In this document: piece after piece, positions 25,343-33,967 of the stretch
Layout of the letters: every line of letters starts with the position of its first letter
How positions within the stretch are numbered: position 1 is the stretch's first letter
Assembly (NCBI RefSeq): GCF_040024445.1
Contig: NZ_CP157276.1
Coordinates: 3,162,001 to 3,226,000, forward strand
DNA: 64,000 bases
Direction of reading: 5' to 3'
DNA from: Prescottella soli
Lineage (GTDB): Bacteria; Actinomycetota; Actinomycetes; Mycobacteriales; Mycobacteriaceae
Notes under the pieces: generated by a model
Seen by the model: the letters and a program-made list of their open reading frames with translations, nothing else
What the model was told of the DNA's origin: nothing
Database searches by the model: none
Program-made: the position numbers and the translations under genes

Positions 25343-26077
25343 TCAGCGCTTCTTGCCGAACCGCAGCTTCCACGGCACCAGGGCCGACTCGAGCTGCACG
25401 GCGAGGCTCATCTTCGACACGCCCTCGGTGCGCTCCTCGAAACGGATCGGGACCTCGGCGATGCGCATGCCGCGGCTGGTGGTCCGGTAGTTCATCTCCA
25501 CCTGGAACGAGTAGCCGTTGCTGTGGATCGACGCGACGTCGATTGCCTCGAGGGTGCGCGCGTGCCACGCCTTGAAGCCGGCGGTCGCGTCCTTCACGCC
25601 GAGCCGCAGGATCGCGTTGACGTAGAAGTTGGCCCACGCCGACAGCGCCTTGCGGTGCCACGGCCAGTCGCTCGCGACCGCGCCGCCCGGGACGTACCGC
25701 GAGCCGAGGACGACCGCGGCGTCGGTGGTGGTCAGGGTGCTGATCATCGTCGGGATGACCTCGGCGGGGTGCGAGAGGTCGGCGTCCATCTGGATGACGA
25801 TGTCGGCGCCGTCCTCGAGTGCGCGCGTCATGCCGGCGACGTAGGCGCGTCCGAGGCCGTCCTTGACGGTGCGGTGCAGCACCCGGATCGGGATCGGCCC
25901 GTCGATCGCCAGCTTCTCCGCGACCTCTCCGGTGCCGTCGGGGGAGTTGTCGTCGACGACCAGCAGGTGCAGGTTCGGTACCTCCAACACAGCCAGCCGC
26001 TCGACGAGTTTCGGCAGATTGTCGCGTTCGTTGTACGTGGGTACAACGACGGTCGTCTTCGGCGAGCTGGTGTTCAT
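25343..26077 (-). CDS. ppm1: Polyprenol monophosphomannose synthase
   Basis: A 244-aa family-2 glycosyltransferase that moves mannose from GDP-mannose to polyprenyl phosphate, the donor for lipoarabinomannan, lipomannan and glycoprotein assembly. TTVVVPTYNERDNLPKLVERL opens the fold, LLVVDDNSPDGTGEVAE binds the nucleotide, and IVIQMDADLSHP carries the metal-binding DxD. GSRYVPGG and SWANFYVNAILRLGVKDATAGFKAW complete the DPM1 pattern. There is no fused membrane or acyltransferase domain, unlike the two-domain mycobacterial protein. The start MNTSSPKTTV is chosen by alignment to the family; the longer frame is noncoding-like. Confidence 0.88.
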   Translation of the reverse strand: MNTSSPKTTVVVPTYNERDNLPKLVERLAVLEVPNLHLLVVDDNSPDGTGEVAEKLAIDGPIPIRVLHRTVKDGLGRAYVAGMTRALEDGADIVIQMDADLSHPAEVIPTMISTLTTTDAAVVLGSRYVPGGAVASDWPWHRKALSAWANFYVNAILRLGVKDATAGFKAWHARTLEAIDVASIHSNGYSFQVEMNYRTTSRGMRIAEVPIRFEERTEGVSKMSLAVQLESALVPWKLRFGKKR

Positions 26078-26180
26078 GGTGCCTTCCTGGTGATCACACG
26101 GTGTCGTCTCCGGCAAATCGAGTGTGGTCATGAATGCAGGCGAAGGCAACTTACCTGGGGGTTTCCGGGTGTTCACAGGG

Positions 26181-26579
26181 CTATTGGGCGATGTTCACCA
26201 TCCACGAGACGCCGAACCGGTCGGCGCAGGCCCCGAACGTGTCGCCCCACATCTGCTTCTCGAGCGGCACCTGGACGGTGCCTGACGAGGACAGCTTGTC
26301 CCAGTAGCCGCGGAGGTCCTCGGCGTCGTCGCCGCTCAGGCTCACCGCCATGTCGGTGCCGACCTTGTGTTCCATCCCGGGCGGTGTGTCCGCACCCATG
26401 ATCGTGAACCCGCTGTCAGTCTCGAGCATCGCGTGCATGATCTTGTCACCGTCGTCCGGCGAACCGAGCTCGCCGAAGGTGGTCATGTTCAGGGTGCCGC
26501 CGAAGATGCTCTTGTAGAACTCCATCGCCTCGCGGGCATTGCCGGCGAAGCTGATGTAGGGATTGAGGCGAGAGGCCAC
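26181..26579 (-). CDS. VOC family protein, PhnB-like
   Basis: A 132-aa glyoxalase/VOC-fold protein. LNPYISFAGNAREAMEFYKSIFGG at the N-terminus, then MHAMLETDSGFTIMGADTP and WGDTFGACADRFGVSWMVNI at the C-terminus, are the PhnB/3-demethylubiquinone-methyltransferase-like pattern. These small dimers bind metal or ligands; most lack a known reaction. It stands between Ppm1 and the DUF418 operon on the same strand, with about 100 bp and 47 bp gaps, so it is probably its own unit. Confidence 0.85.
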   Translation of the reverse strand: MASRLNPYISFAGNAREAMEFYKSIFGGTLNMTTFGELGSPDDGDKIMHAMLETDSGFTIMGADTPPGMEHKVGTDMAVSLSGDDAEDLRGYWDKLSSSGTVQVPLEKQMWGDTFGACADRFGVSWMVNIAQ

Positions 26580-26626
26580 GGGATGCTCCTAAGGTCGTCC
26601 GGAATCTGTCGATCGGTGACGCGGAA

Positions 26627-27871
26627 CTACTCTTCGCTGTCACGACGGTACCGCCGATCGGTGCGTGTCGGGACGGTTCGAGGGGACCGCCACGGCGGCA
26701 CCTCGGCGAGCGTTACCGCTCGCAGCACCCACTCGGCGGGGCCGTACGGGTGTCCCCGCAGCCAGAGGCGGCTGGCCGCCATCTGGACGAGGAACACGAC
26801 CGGCACGACGGCGACCACCGCGAGCGGCGGCAGCCGGTCGACGAGACCGAGGCCGTAGCCCGTGAACAGCACGCCCAGCAGCAACGACTGCACCAGGTAG
26901 TTGGTCAGCGCCGCCTTGCCCATCGGCGCGACCGCCGTCTCGACCCGGCGGCCGAAGGCGGTCCGGAACAGCAGCAGCGCGGCCACCACGTATGTCGCGG
27001 TGAGTGCGGGCGCCGTCAGCTGTCCGAAGCCGAACGCCACCGTCTCCAGCCCGCCTCCCGGCGCGTACGCCGCGGCGAGGGCATACGTGGCGGCACCGAT
27101 CAGGCCGACCGGAAGGCCGAAGACGAGGATGCGTTTCATGACGTCCCGGTACCGTTCGGGATCCGCGAACACCCGCAGCCGGCCGGCGGCGAAGCCGAAG
27201 AAGAACATCGCCATCGCGCTCGGACCCTGCAGCAGCCAGAGGGCGGCGAGCGTGTCCGGCAGGTGCCCCGAATGGAAGGCCAGGGTCGCGGTCGCGTCGC
27301 CCTGGAACGCCGAGAGCTTGCCGACCGCGTCGGATGCGGACGAGCCGGTGACGTCGCCGACGGCGAGTTGCGCGACGCCGAGAAGCATCCACACCGCGGA
27401 CGACGCGACGATCAGCATCGCCCCGAGCCTGAGCGCGGTCGCCGGGGAGATGTTCCGGCAGGCCACGAGGACGAGCCCGAGAAGGGCGTACGTGGACAGG
27501 ATCTCGCCGTAGTAGAGGGCGGCGCCGTGCAGCAGCCCGATCGCCAGCAGCCCGCCCTGCCGACGCAGCATTCGCGGAACGAACCCGCGTCCGGCCCGCT
27601 CCGCGGCGGCCATCTGCAGGGTGAAGCTGTAGCCGAACAGGAAGGAGAACAGCAGATAGAACTTGGTCTCGAACAGCAGCGACACGACGAAGCGCACGGC
27701 GTGATCGATCCCGGAATCGAAGCCGGGGTTCGTCTCCGTCGACGCGTAGTACGGGTCGGCGAAGGCCCAGATGTTGACCGCCAGGATGCCGAACAGCGCG
27801 AACCCGCGCAGCGCGTCGACGTTCTGCAGGCGGCGGGCGCGTTCCGGAGCCCGCGACGTCGTCCCGGTCAC
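26627..27871 (-). CDS. DUF418 family membrane protein (YeiB-like)
   Basis: A 414-aa polytopic membrane protein with about ten helices. RLQNVDALRGFALFGILAVNIWAF is the conserved start of YeiB/DUF418 proteins, and the C-terminal DUF418 part contains GKAALTNYLVQSLLLGVLF and GPAEWVLRAVTL. The family resembles acyltransferase-3 membrane proteins and may modify or transport a surface lipid, but no activity is established. Its start overlaps the stop of the upstream TetR gene (ATGA), so the regulator controls it directly. Confidence 0.85.
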   Translation of the reverse strand: MTGTTSRAPERARRLQNVDALRGFALFGILAVNIWAFADPYYASTETNPGFDSGIDHAVRFVVSLLFETKFYLLFSFLFGYSFTLQMAAAERAGRGFVPRMLRRQGGLLAIGLLHGAALYYGEILSTYALLGLVLVACRNISPATALRLGAMLIVASSAVWMLLGVAQLAVGDVTGSSASDAVGKLSAFQGDATATLAFHSGHLPDTLAALWLLQGPSAMAMFFFGFAAGRLRVFADPERYRDVMKRILVFGLPVGLIGAATYALAAAYAPGGGLETVAFGFGQLTAPALTATYVVAALLLFRTAFGRRVETAVAPMGKAALTNYLVQSLLLGVLFTGYGLGLVDRLPPLAVVAVVPVVFLVQMAASRLWLRGHPYGPAEWVLRAVTLAEVPPWRSPRTVPTRTDRRYRRDSEE

Positions 27872-28470
27872 GACGCCGCGCCCCGGAGGAGCTGGCTGAC
27901 GATGCGGCGGAGCACCGCCGCCTGCGCCTCGGGCCGGAAGTCCGGATCGGCCGCGACGCGGGCGAACATGCCGTCGACGAGCGCGGCGATCCAGGTCGCC
28001 GCGTCCTGGGCGCTGAGGTCGGTGTCGAGCTGTCCCGCGGCCGCGGCCCGTGCGAGCAGATCCTCGAGGCTCTGCCGGAAGCTCGCGTCGTTGGCCTTGA
28101 ACCGCACCGCGACGTCGTCGTCGCGGTGGGCGAGCGCCGAGATCTCCAGCGCCAAACCGGAGTAGGTGGAGTCGGCCGCGAGGCGGCAGACGTCGTCGAG
28201 GAGGACCAGCAGCGCGCCGAACGGATCGTCCGCCGCGGCGAGCTCCGTGACCGACGTCGCCGTTTCGGCGCCGTCACGTTCGATCAGCGCCAGCAACACC
28301 GCCTGCTTGGTCGGGAAGTAGTGGAAGAGATTCCCGGAACTCATGCCCGCCAGCGCGCAGATGTCCGCCGTGCGCGTCGCGTGATACCCCCGCTCGGCGA
28401 AACAGCGGGCCGCAGCGTCGAGCAGTTCGGTCCTCTTGGCCTCACGTGCTGCCTCGTCGACGATTCGCAT
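27868..28470 (-). CDS. TetR-family regulator of DUF418 gene
   Basis: A 200-aa TetR repressor. ELLDAAARCFAERGYHATRTADICALAGMSSGNLFHYFPTK, seen in overlapping segments at residues 12-52, is a typical helix-turn-helix. The C-terminal half is alpha-helical, with SAQDAATWIAALVDGMFARVA. The start MRIVDEAAREAKR was chosen over the upstream MSTQFIN because the AT-rich operator overlaps the latter. It is the first gene of the TetR-DUF418 operon, overlapping by 4 nt. Confidence 0.88.
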   Translation of the reverse strand: MRIVDEAAREAKRTELLDAAARCFAERGYHATRTADICALAGMSSGNLFHYFPTKQAVLLALIERDGAETATSVTELAAADDPFGALLVLLDDVCRLAADSTYSGLALEISALAHRDDDVAVRFKANDASFRQSLEDLLARAAAAGQLDTDLSAQDAATWIAALVDGMFARVAADPDFRPEAQAAVLRRIVSQLLRGAAS

Positions 28471-28495
28471 GCGCGCTCCTGGGTCGGAATTAATA

Positions 28496-28515
28496 AATTG
28501 AGTGCTCACTTAATT
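28496..28515. promoter_or_regulatory. Putative TetR operator, AT-rich
   Basis: AATTGAGTG-CT-CACTTAATT: arms match at 8 of 9 positions and sit 26 bp upstream of the TetR start in an island of TTAATAA sequence quite unlike the GC-rich surroundings. The TGAGTG/CACT core resembles many TetR/AcrR sites. Confidence 0.62.
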
Positions 28516-28608
28516 AATAACCCTTGTGGGGCCCGGGGGCAAGACCGGGGTCGAGATCCGGGTGTTCCCCGATGTTCCGGCGCCGGTGACCGCCATAGGT
28601 TCGACGGC

Positions 28609-29704
28609 ATGCGCTCACCACTTCTCCTGTCGGGCCTCGCTGTCGGAACCGTGCTGCTGGTGGCCGGCTGCTCGGCGTTCGCCCGCATCGACGCCCTGCA
28701 GGACGATCTGAACGCACTCACCGGCTCGGGTGTCGCCGGTGCCGTCGCCACCGTGGACGCCGACCCGGACGACGATCGTCGTCACCAGCGGCGTCGGCGA
28801 CCGGGCGACCGGTGAGCCGATGCCCGACGCCGGCCGGATCCGGATCGGCAGTGTCACCAAGCCGTTCACCGCCACGATCGTGATGCAGCTCGTGTCCGAG
28901 GGTCGGGTGCAGCTGGACGCGCCGATCGACACGTACCTGCCCGGCGTGCTGAACGCGAACGGAACCGACGGGCGAGCGATCACGGTCCGTCAACTCCTGC
29001 AGCATCGCAGCGGGATTCCCGAATTCGCCGGCGAGCCGGGCGCCGACGAGCTGGTGGCGGCGGCCCGCAACACGACCCTCGCGCCGGCCGAGGCCGTCGC
29101 GATCGCGCTGCGGCAGCCGCCGCAGTTCGAGCCCGGCACCCGCTTCGCCTACACCAACACCAACTACATCGTGTTGGGAATGCTCATCGAACGAGTCACC
29201 GGCCGTACCTATTCCGACGAACTCGCCTCGCGCATCGTCGGTCCGCTCGGCCTGTCCGACACGTATCTCCCCGCTCCCGGGGAGACGGAGATTCGCGGCG
29301 ACCACCCGCACGGTTACCAGTCGACGCCCGACGGTGTCGTCGACGTCTCCCGGATCGAGCCGTCGATTCCCTGGGCGGCCGGGGCGCTGGTGTCGACGGG
29401 CCACGACCTCAACACGTTCTGGCGCGCCCTGCTCGGCGGAAAGCTGGTTCCGGCGGCGCAACTCGACGAGATGACGACGCCGCAGTCCGGTGCGAGCGAG
29501 GAGGAGGGTCGCGGATATGGGCTGGGTGTGGGATCGACCGATCTGCCGTGCCGGACCCGCTACGTCGGTCACAGCGGTGGAATCCCCGGCTACTACACGA
29601 CTTCCGGGGCGACGAGGGACCGGGCCGTGACGATCGTGCTGACACAGTCACCGGAAACGCGGCCCGACCTCGAGAAGATCCTCGCGCACGCGCTGTGCCC
29701 GTGA
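28609..29704 (+). pseudogene. Serine hydrolase (beta-lactamase-fold) lipoprotein, frameshifted
   Basis: An exported penicillin-binding-protein-like hydrolase split over two frames. Frame one, from 28609 (TAGGTT 7 nt upstream, leaderless), encodes a lipoprotein signal SGLAVGTVLLVAGCSAF and runs to about 28770, then reads into noise and stops at 28815. Frame two (+1) takes over at TIVVTSGVGDRATGEPMP and continues to 29704. It has the catalytic SVTK tetrad in RIGSVTKPFTA, then YTNTNY and HSGGIPGYY. Joining the frames after DADP gives a normal class C/D-peptidase of about 365 aa, so one extra base (or two missing) near 28760-28780 breaks it. It could be a real mutation or a sequencing error. Confidence 0.8.
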
Positions 29705-29777
29705 CGGACCCGCCCGGCCCCTGGCGGCGGCGAATCATCGGACCCTCCCGCTAGTGTGTCGGCACGGGAGGTGCGCC

Positions 29778-30380
29778 ATGGGTGGCACAGGGCGGTTGGT
29801 CGTCGCGATGCAGGTGTCCGCGGACGGCTGTGTGAGCAGTGAAGTGCCGGGTGCGGACTGGCAGTTGTGGAACTGGGGACCGCAGTGGCCGTGGAGCGCG
29901 GACCTGCGGGCATCGTTCAACCGCCTGCTGGCCGGCGCCTCGGGGATCGTGCTGAGCCGACCGATGGCGGACGAGGGATACCTGGGCCACTGGGAGCGGA
30001 TGGCCGCCCTCCACCCCGGCGACACGGACTGGGAGTTCAGCCGGACGATCGGGGCGCTGCCCAAGTTCGTGGTGTCCCGGGCGGGGCGCCCGGACCGGCA
30101 GTGGCCGCGTACGGAGGTGCTCAACGGCGAACTGGCCGAGACCGTGGCCCGGGCGAAGGAGCGGGCGGGCGGGACACTGCTGTGCTTCGGGGGAGCGGGG
30201 CTGGTCTCCGCGCTGCTGCGCGAGGGGCTGGCCGAGGAGCTGCGACTGTTCGTCAACCCCGGGTTCGCCGGGGCGGGCGCAAGCGTGTTCGGGCCGTGGC
30301 TCGTGGAGCAGGGGTATCGGTCCGCCGGCACGGCGTCACACGAGTGCGGGATCGTCGAGAGCCACTGGTCACGGGGATGA
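29778..30380 (+). CDS. RibD C-terminal/dihydrofolate-reductase-like protein
   Basis: A 200-aa reductase-fold protein. RLVVAMQVSADGCVSSE is the standard first strand of RibD_C/DHFR-like enzymes, followed by LLAGASGIVLSRPM, PKFVVSRAG, GTLLCFGGAGLVSALLREGLAEELRLFVNP, which is the NADPH-binding half. Such stand-alone proteins reduce pteridine or flavin-type substrates; the substrate here is unknown. The start ATG has GGGAGGTGCGCC in front. The stop overlaps the start of the following serine hydrolase (ATGA). Confidence 0.82.
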   Translation: MGGTGRLVVAMQVSADGCVSSEVPGADWQLWNWGPQWPWSADLRASFNRLLAGASGIVLSRPMADEGYLGHWERMAALHPGDTDWEFSRTIGALPKFVVSRAGRPDRQWPRTEVLNGELAETVARAKERAGGTLLCFGGAGLVSALLREGLAEELRLFVNPGFAGAGASVFGPWLVEQGYRSAGTASHECGIVESHWSRG

Positions 30381-31618
30381 CCGGGAACAGCGGGGAACGA
30401 TCGATGACTGAAAACATCACTGCCGCGGATTCTTCCGTGGAGTCGTCTCCGCCGGAACGGCGCCGGCGGCGCCGGCTGAAGCGGGTCGCGGTCTCGGGCT
30501 TGGTCGCCGTCGTCGTGCTCGGTGCCGGGGCCTTCGGGGCGGCTGCGTTGGACATCCCGGCGCCGCCGACCCTCGTGCACCTGCTGACCGACGCGCCGTC
30601 GACCCAGGGGCAACTGTTCGCCGCCCGGACCGTCGCGGCGCCCGCGCAGGCGCGACCCCTGCCGGTGCAGCCGGCCCCGCTACCGGAGACGGTGCCGTGG
30701 AAGGGCGGGCAGATCACCGTCTCCGAGTTCCTGGACACCACGCACTCCAACGCGTTCGTCGTGCTCCGCGACGGGGCGATCACGCACGAGTGGTACCGGG
30801 ACGGCGTCGGCCCGACGACGCCGAACGCGTCGTGGTCGGTGGCGAAGTCGATCGTCTCGCTGCTGGTAGGCCGTGCGATCGAGTCCGGCAAGCTCGCCGA
30901 GGACGACCGGCTCGTGGACGTACTTCCCGGTCTGGCGACCGGCGGGCCGTACGACTCGATCACGATCCGTGATCTGCTCGACATGGCGTCCGGCGTCGAC
31001 GTTTCCGAGAACTACAACCCGTACTTCCCGTTCACCGGCACGGCGCGGATGTATCTCACGACGGACCTTGCCGGGTTCGTTCGCGATCACCGTGGATTGC
31101 AGTTCGATCCGGGCACCGAGGGGGAGTACCGCAGCGTCGACACGCAGCTACTCGGACAGGCGGTGGCCGCTGTCGAGGGCCGTCCGCTCGGCGAACTGCT
31201 CGAGAGCGGTATCTGGGGTCCGGTCGGCGCGGAGGACGACGCGACCTGGAACCTCGACCGGGCCGGCGGCCAGGAGAAGGCGTTCTGCTGCATCAACGCG
31301 ACCGCCCGAGACTTCGCGAAGGTGGGGCAGCTGGTTCTCGACGGTGGTCGTGTCGGGAATTCGCAGGTGGTCCCGGAGGCTTGGATCCGTCGGCTGAGTA
31401 CCCCTGCGGCCCATGATGTCTCGGGTTGGGGATACTCGGCGCAGTGGTGGCATCCCACGGGCGGCAACGGCCGTGACTTCTCCGCGATCGGTGTCTACGG
31501 CCAGTACATCTATGTGGATCCCGCGTCGCGCACCGTCGTCGTCAAGCTCAGCGACCACGGCACCGAACAGGACGAGATCGACACGATCGACGTGTTCCGC
31601 GCGCTCGCAGCGTCGTAA
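30377..31618 (+). CDS. NylB-like serine hydrolase, membrane-anchored
   Basis: A 413-aa beta-lactamase-fold hydrolase. A cytoplasmic basic stretch RRRRRRLKR and one hydrophobic span (VAVSGLVAVVVLGAGAFGAAAL) anchor it at about residues 35-65. The catalytic domain has SWSVAKSIVS (Ser-x-x-Lys), GEYRSVDTQLLG (Tyr-x-Ser, as in 6-aminohexanoate-dimer hydrolases) and ISALGVYGQYIYVD-type C-terminal strands (SAIGVYGQYI). It may cleave small amides or esters. Start 30377 overlaps the reductase stop; ATG at 30404 behind GGGGAACG is an alternative. A terminator follows 10 bp after the stop. Confidence 0.83.
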   Translation: MTGNSGERSMTENITAADSSVESSPPERRRRRRLKRVAVSGLVAVVVLGAGAFGAAALDIPAPPTLVHLLTDAPSTQGQLFAARTVAAPAQARPLPVQPAPLPETVPWKGGQITVSEFLDTTHSNAFVVLRDGAITHEWYRDGVGPTTPNASWSVAKSIVSLLVGRAIESGKLAEDDRLVDVLPGLATGGPYDSITIRDLLDMASGVDVSENYNPYFPFTGTARMYLTTDLAGFVRDHRGLQFDPGTEGEYRSVDTQLLGQAVAAVEGRPLGELLESGIWGPVGAEDDATWNLDRAGGQEKAFCCINATARDFAKVGQLVLDGGRVGNSQVVPEAWIRRLSTPAAHDVSGWGYSAQWWHPTGGNGRDFSAIGVYGQYIYVDPASRTVVVKLSDHGTEQDEIDTIDVFRALAAS

Positions 31619-31628
31619 AACGGGGAAA

Positions 31629-31664
31629 CCCGGGCGGTCCTGGTCGGGGTCAGGACCGCCCGGG
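31629..31664. terminator. Bidirectional terminator
   Basis: CCCGGGCGGTCCTG pairs perfectly (14 bp) with CAGGACCGCCCGGG across an 8-nt loop between the convergent serine hydrolase and tyrosine phosphatase genes. Confidence 0.88.
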
Positions 31665-31682
31665 TGCTTGGGGGCGAGCTCG

Positions 31683-32774
31683 TCAGAGGTTGAGCTTCTT
31701 CGCCAGCTTCGCGATGGTCATCTGCTCGAGACCGATGCCGTCGGCCAGGTAGGCGATCGGGCCGCCGTAGTCCGCGCGCATCTGCTCGAACGCGGCTGCG
31801 AGGTAGCTCTTGTCGACGCCCAGGACGGGTTCGATGTTCAGCGCAGCCTGTTCGCCGAGGCCTGCCCGGATCTGGGCAAGCGCCTTCGCGTTCGACTCGG
31901 CGAGGTACTCATTGCTGAGCAGGTAGTCGTCGACGATGGTCTGTTCCTGCACGCCGGAGATGGTCAGCAGGAGGGCGGAGATCCAGCCGGTACGGTCCTT
32001 GCCGCCGGTGCAGTGGATGAGCACGGGGCCGTTGCTGTTCGCGATCTCTGTGAGTATCTGCTTCAAGCCCGCGCGCTTGGCCGGGTCGGTGACGAAGCTG
32101 CGGTTGACGTTCTCCATGAACTGTCGACCCTCTTCGGGCGACTGGAGCGACTGCGCCAGCGCCGCCAGATCGCCGAAGTCGATCGGGATGTTCTTGTAGT
32201 CGGCCCCGGCCGGAATCTTGTCGGCGCCGCCGACCAGCGGATCGGCGATCTCGGTGGCGCTGCGCACGTCGTAGACGTGCTTGATGTTCAGCGACGCCAG
32301 GGTCGCCAGGTCCTCGTCGCTGGCGGATGCCAGATCGTTCGAGCGGTAGATCACGCCACGCTTCAGGTGGCGGTTGGCGAGGGCCTCGTAGCCGCCGCCC
32401 TCGTTTCCGGCGACGTCGCGGAAGTTGGCGATCGATGCCAGGCGCGGTGTCGGGGCGAGGTGGACGTCGGCCGAGCCGGAGCCGAGGGAGCCCAGCGCGC
32501 CCGCAGGGAGTTGCGGCGTGGTCGGGTTCGGGGTGGTGGTCGGGTCCGGCGTGGTGGTCCCGTCCGGGGTGGAGCCGAGGGATCCCAGCAACTCCGCAGG
32601 GATTTGCAGCGTGGGCGGTGGAGTGGTGGTGGTCGGGTTCGGGGTGGTGGTGGGCGGTTCGGTCGTGTCCTGCGCGGCGGCGATCATGTTGCCGGAGAGG
32701 AGCATTCCTCCGGCGAGGAGCAGGGCGGTGGCGGACCGGGTGGTCCGCACGCGTAACGGGCTGGTGCCCTTCAT
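31683..32774 (-). CDS. Secreted tyrosine/dual-specificity phosphatase
   Basis: A 363-aa exported phosphatase of the Y_phosphatase3 (PtpB/LipA) family. A signal peptide (SATALLLAGGMLLSGNMIAAAQ) is followed by a Pro/Thr-rich low-complexity region with a repeated unit (PAELLGSLGS, PAGALGSLGS) at residues 35-100. The phosphatase domain begins IANFRDVAGNEGGGYE. The active-site loop HCTGGKDRTG has the nucleophilic Cys and the Arg of CX5R, plus the Lys-Asp pair seen in phosphoinositide-hydrolysing members such as mycobacterial PtpB. Substrates could be host or wall phosphate esters. RBS GGAATCTCC is read on the minus strand just before the ATG. Confidence 0.88.
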   Translation of the reverse strand: MKGTSPLRVRTTRSATALLLAGGMLLSGNMIAAAQDTTEPPTTTPNPTTTTPPPTLQIPAELLGSLGSTPDGTTTPDPTTTPNPTTPQLPAGALGSLGSGSADVHLAPTPRLASIANFRDVAGNEGGGYEALANRHLKRGVIYRSNDLASASDEDLATLASLNIKHVYDVRSATEIADPLVGGADKIPAGADYKNIPIDFGDLAALAQSLQSPEEGRQFMENVNRSFVTDPAKRAGLKQILTEIANSNGPVLIHCTGGKDRTGWISALLLTISGVQEQTIVDDYLLSNEYLAESNAKALAQIRAGLGEQAALNIEPVLGVDKSYLAAAFEQMRADYGGPIAYLADGIGLEQMTIAKLAKKLNL

Positions 32775-32806
32775 ATGGAGATTCCTTTCGTGGTGGTGGT
32801 GGTGTT

Positions 32807-33967
32807 TCAGGGGGCGACGTCGGCGGCGCCGGTGAATCCGTATCGGTCGCAGGGGCCGATGATGCCGACCTCGAGGAGGCCGGAGCCGACGTGGGTCTCG
32901 CCGTCCTCGGTGAGGGTGAAGCGGGCGAGGTTGTCGACGGGGCAGAAGAGTTTCTTCCAGGGTTCGATGTCGGCGACCTTCTCGCGCAGGCCCTGCACGA
33001 CGAGTTCGCCCTGCCACATGCCGTGGCGCCAGTCCTGTTCGAGGCCGTACCCGGTCCCGACGCCGAGGTAGTGGGGGAGGACCGGTTCGCAAGCGACGGT
33101 GAGGACTTCGTCGGGTTTGCCGTAGCCGCCCGGGCGGTGGAACTCGAGGCTGGCGTGGGAGACCTCGCGGGTGCCGGGGACGAACGTGAGGTCGTGTTCG
33201 GGGCGGCCGAGCCATTCGGGTTCGCGGGTGCGGTCGGTCCAGACGCGGGTGGCGTCCTCGATGATGCGGCGGCCGTGGCGGTCCTCCTGCATGATCGCGA
33301 CGATCGAGAACTCCTCGAATTGCATGATCGTGTAGATCCAGAAGAAGTTCTGCTCGGCCGCGAGCGCGGGATCCGCACGGCGGCCGGGGGGTTCGGCCTC
33401 GCCGACCGGGCGCACACCCCAGGAGCGGTCGCGGTTGCCGCGCCAGGTGTCGGGGGTGACGGGGATGGTCTCGCCGTCGACGGTGAGCGTCCCGGACCAG
33501 CGTCCGGTCTGGACGAAGCGTTGGGTGTCGAAGGTGACGCGTTCGAGTTGGCGGTGGAAGTGCCTGGCCTCCAAGGCTGCCGGGACGTCGGATTCGAAGA
33601 CGAGGTCGAACGACAGGTCGGGGGCCTCGGGGGTGGGTTCGAGGACGACGCGGAGGCGGTGGAGGCCTTCGAGGACCTCGATGCGCAGCGGTCCGACGGT
33701 GACGTCCATGCGGTCGGAGCCGAGGGCCTTCGACGCGCGGGCGACGATGTGGTCGTTGCCGCGGCGCAGGACCGCGAACCCGTCGGTGACACCGAGATTG
33801 GGGTATTGGCCGAGGCCGATGATGAGGAACAGCGGTTCGCCGTCGTGGTCGAGGCCGGGGTGGCAGTTGAAGTAGTAGCGGTCGTAGAAGTTGCGGTCGG
33901 AGGTGCCGACGTGCCGGATGGGTTCGGCGATCTGGTGGACCGGGAAATCGTCCATGGGCGAAAGCAT
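32807..33967 (-). CDS. Conserved protein of unknown function, lipocalin-like beta-sheet
   Basis: A 386-aa protein, soluble and beta-rich, without signal or membrane helix. Distinct stretches are DRNFYDRYYFNCHPG, EPLFLIIGLGQYPNLGVTDGFAVL, WRGNRDRSWGVRPVGE, EQNFFWIYTIMQFEEFS and SHASLEFHRPGGYGKPDEV. The pairing of an N-terminal and a C-terminal beta domain joined by a NRDRSWGVRP motif recalls CrtC/hydroxyneurosporene-synthase-like hydratase folds, but I cannot assign it. The start ATG overlaps the stop of the upstream APH-like kinase as TAATG, so the proteins are made together and probably act on the same metabolite. Confidence 0.72.
   Translation of the reverse strand: MLSPMDDFPVHQIAEPIRHVGTSDRNFYDRYYFNCHPGLDHDGEPLFLIIGLGQYPNLGVTDGFAVLRRGNDHIVARASKALGSDRMDVTVGPLRIEVLEGLHRLRVVLEPTPEAPDLSFDLVFESDVPAALEARHFHRQLERVTFDTQRFVQTGRWSGTLTVDGETIPVTPDTWRGNRDRSWGVRPVGEAEPPGRRADPALAAEQNFFWIYTIMQFEEFSIVAIMQEDRHGRRIIEDATRVWTDRTREPEWLGRPEHDLTFVPGTREVSHASLEFHRPGGYGKPDEVLTVACEPVLPHYLGVGTGYGLEQDWRHGMWQGELVVQGLREKVADIEPWKKLFCPVDNLARFTLTEDGETHVGSGLLEVGIIGPCDRYGFTGAADVAP

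Noticed and set aside
32500-32690. Repeat-like region in the tyrosine phosphatase gene
   Set aside because: These are Pro/Thr/Gly-coding low-complexity repeats inside the secreted protein, not a CRISPR or DNA repeat element.
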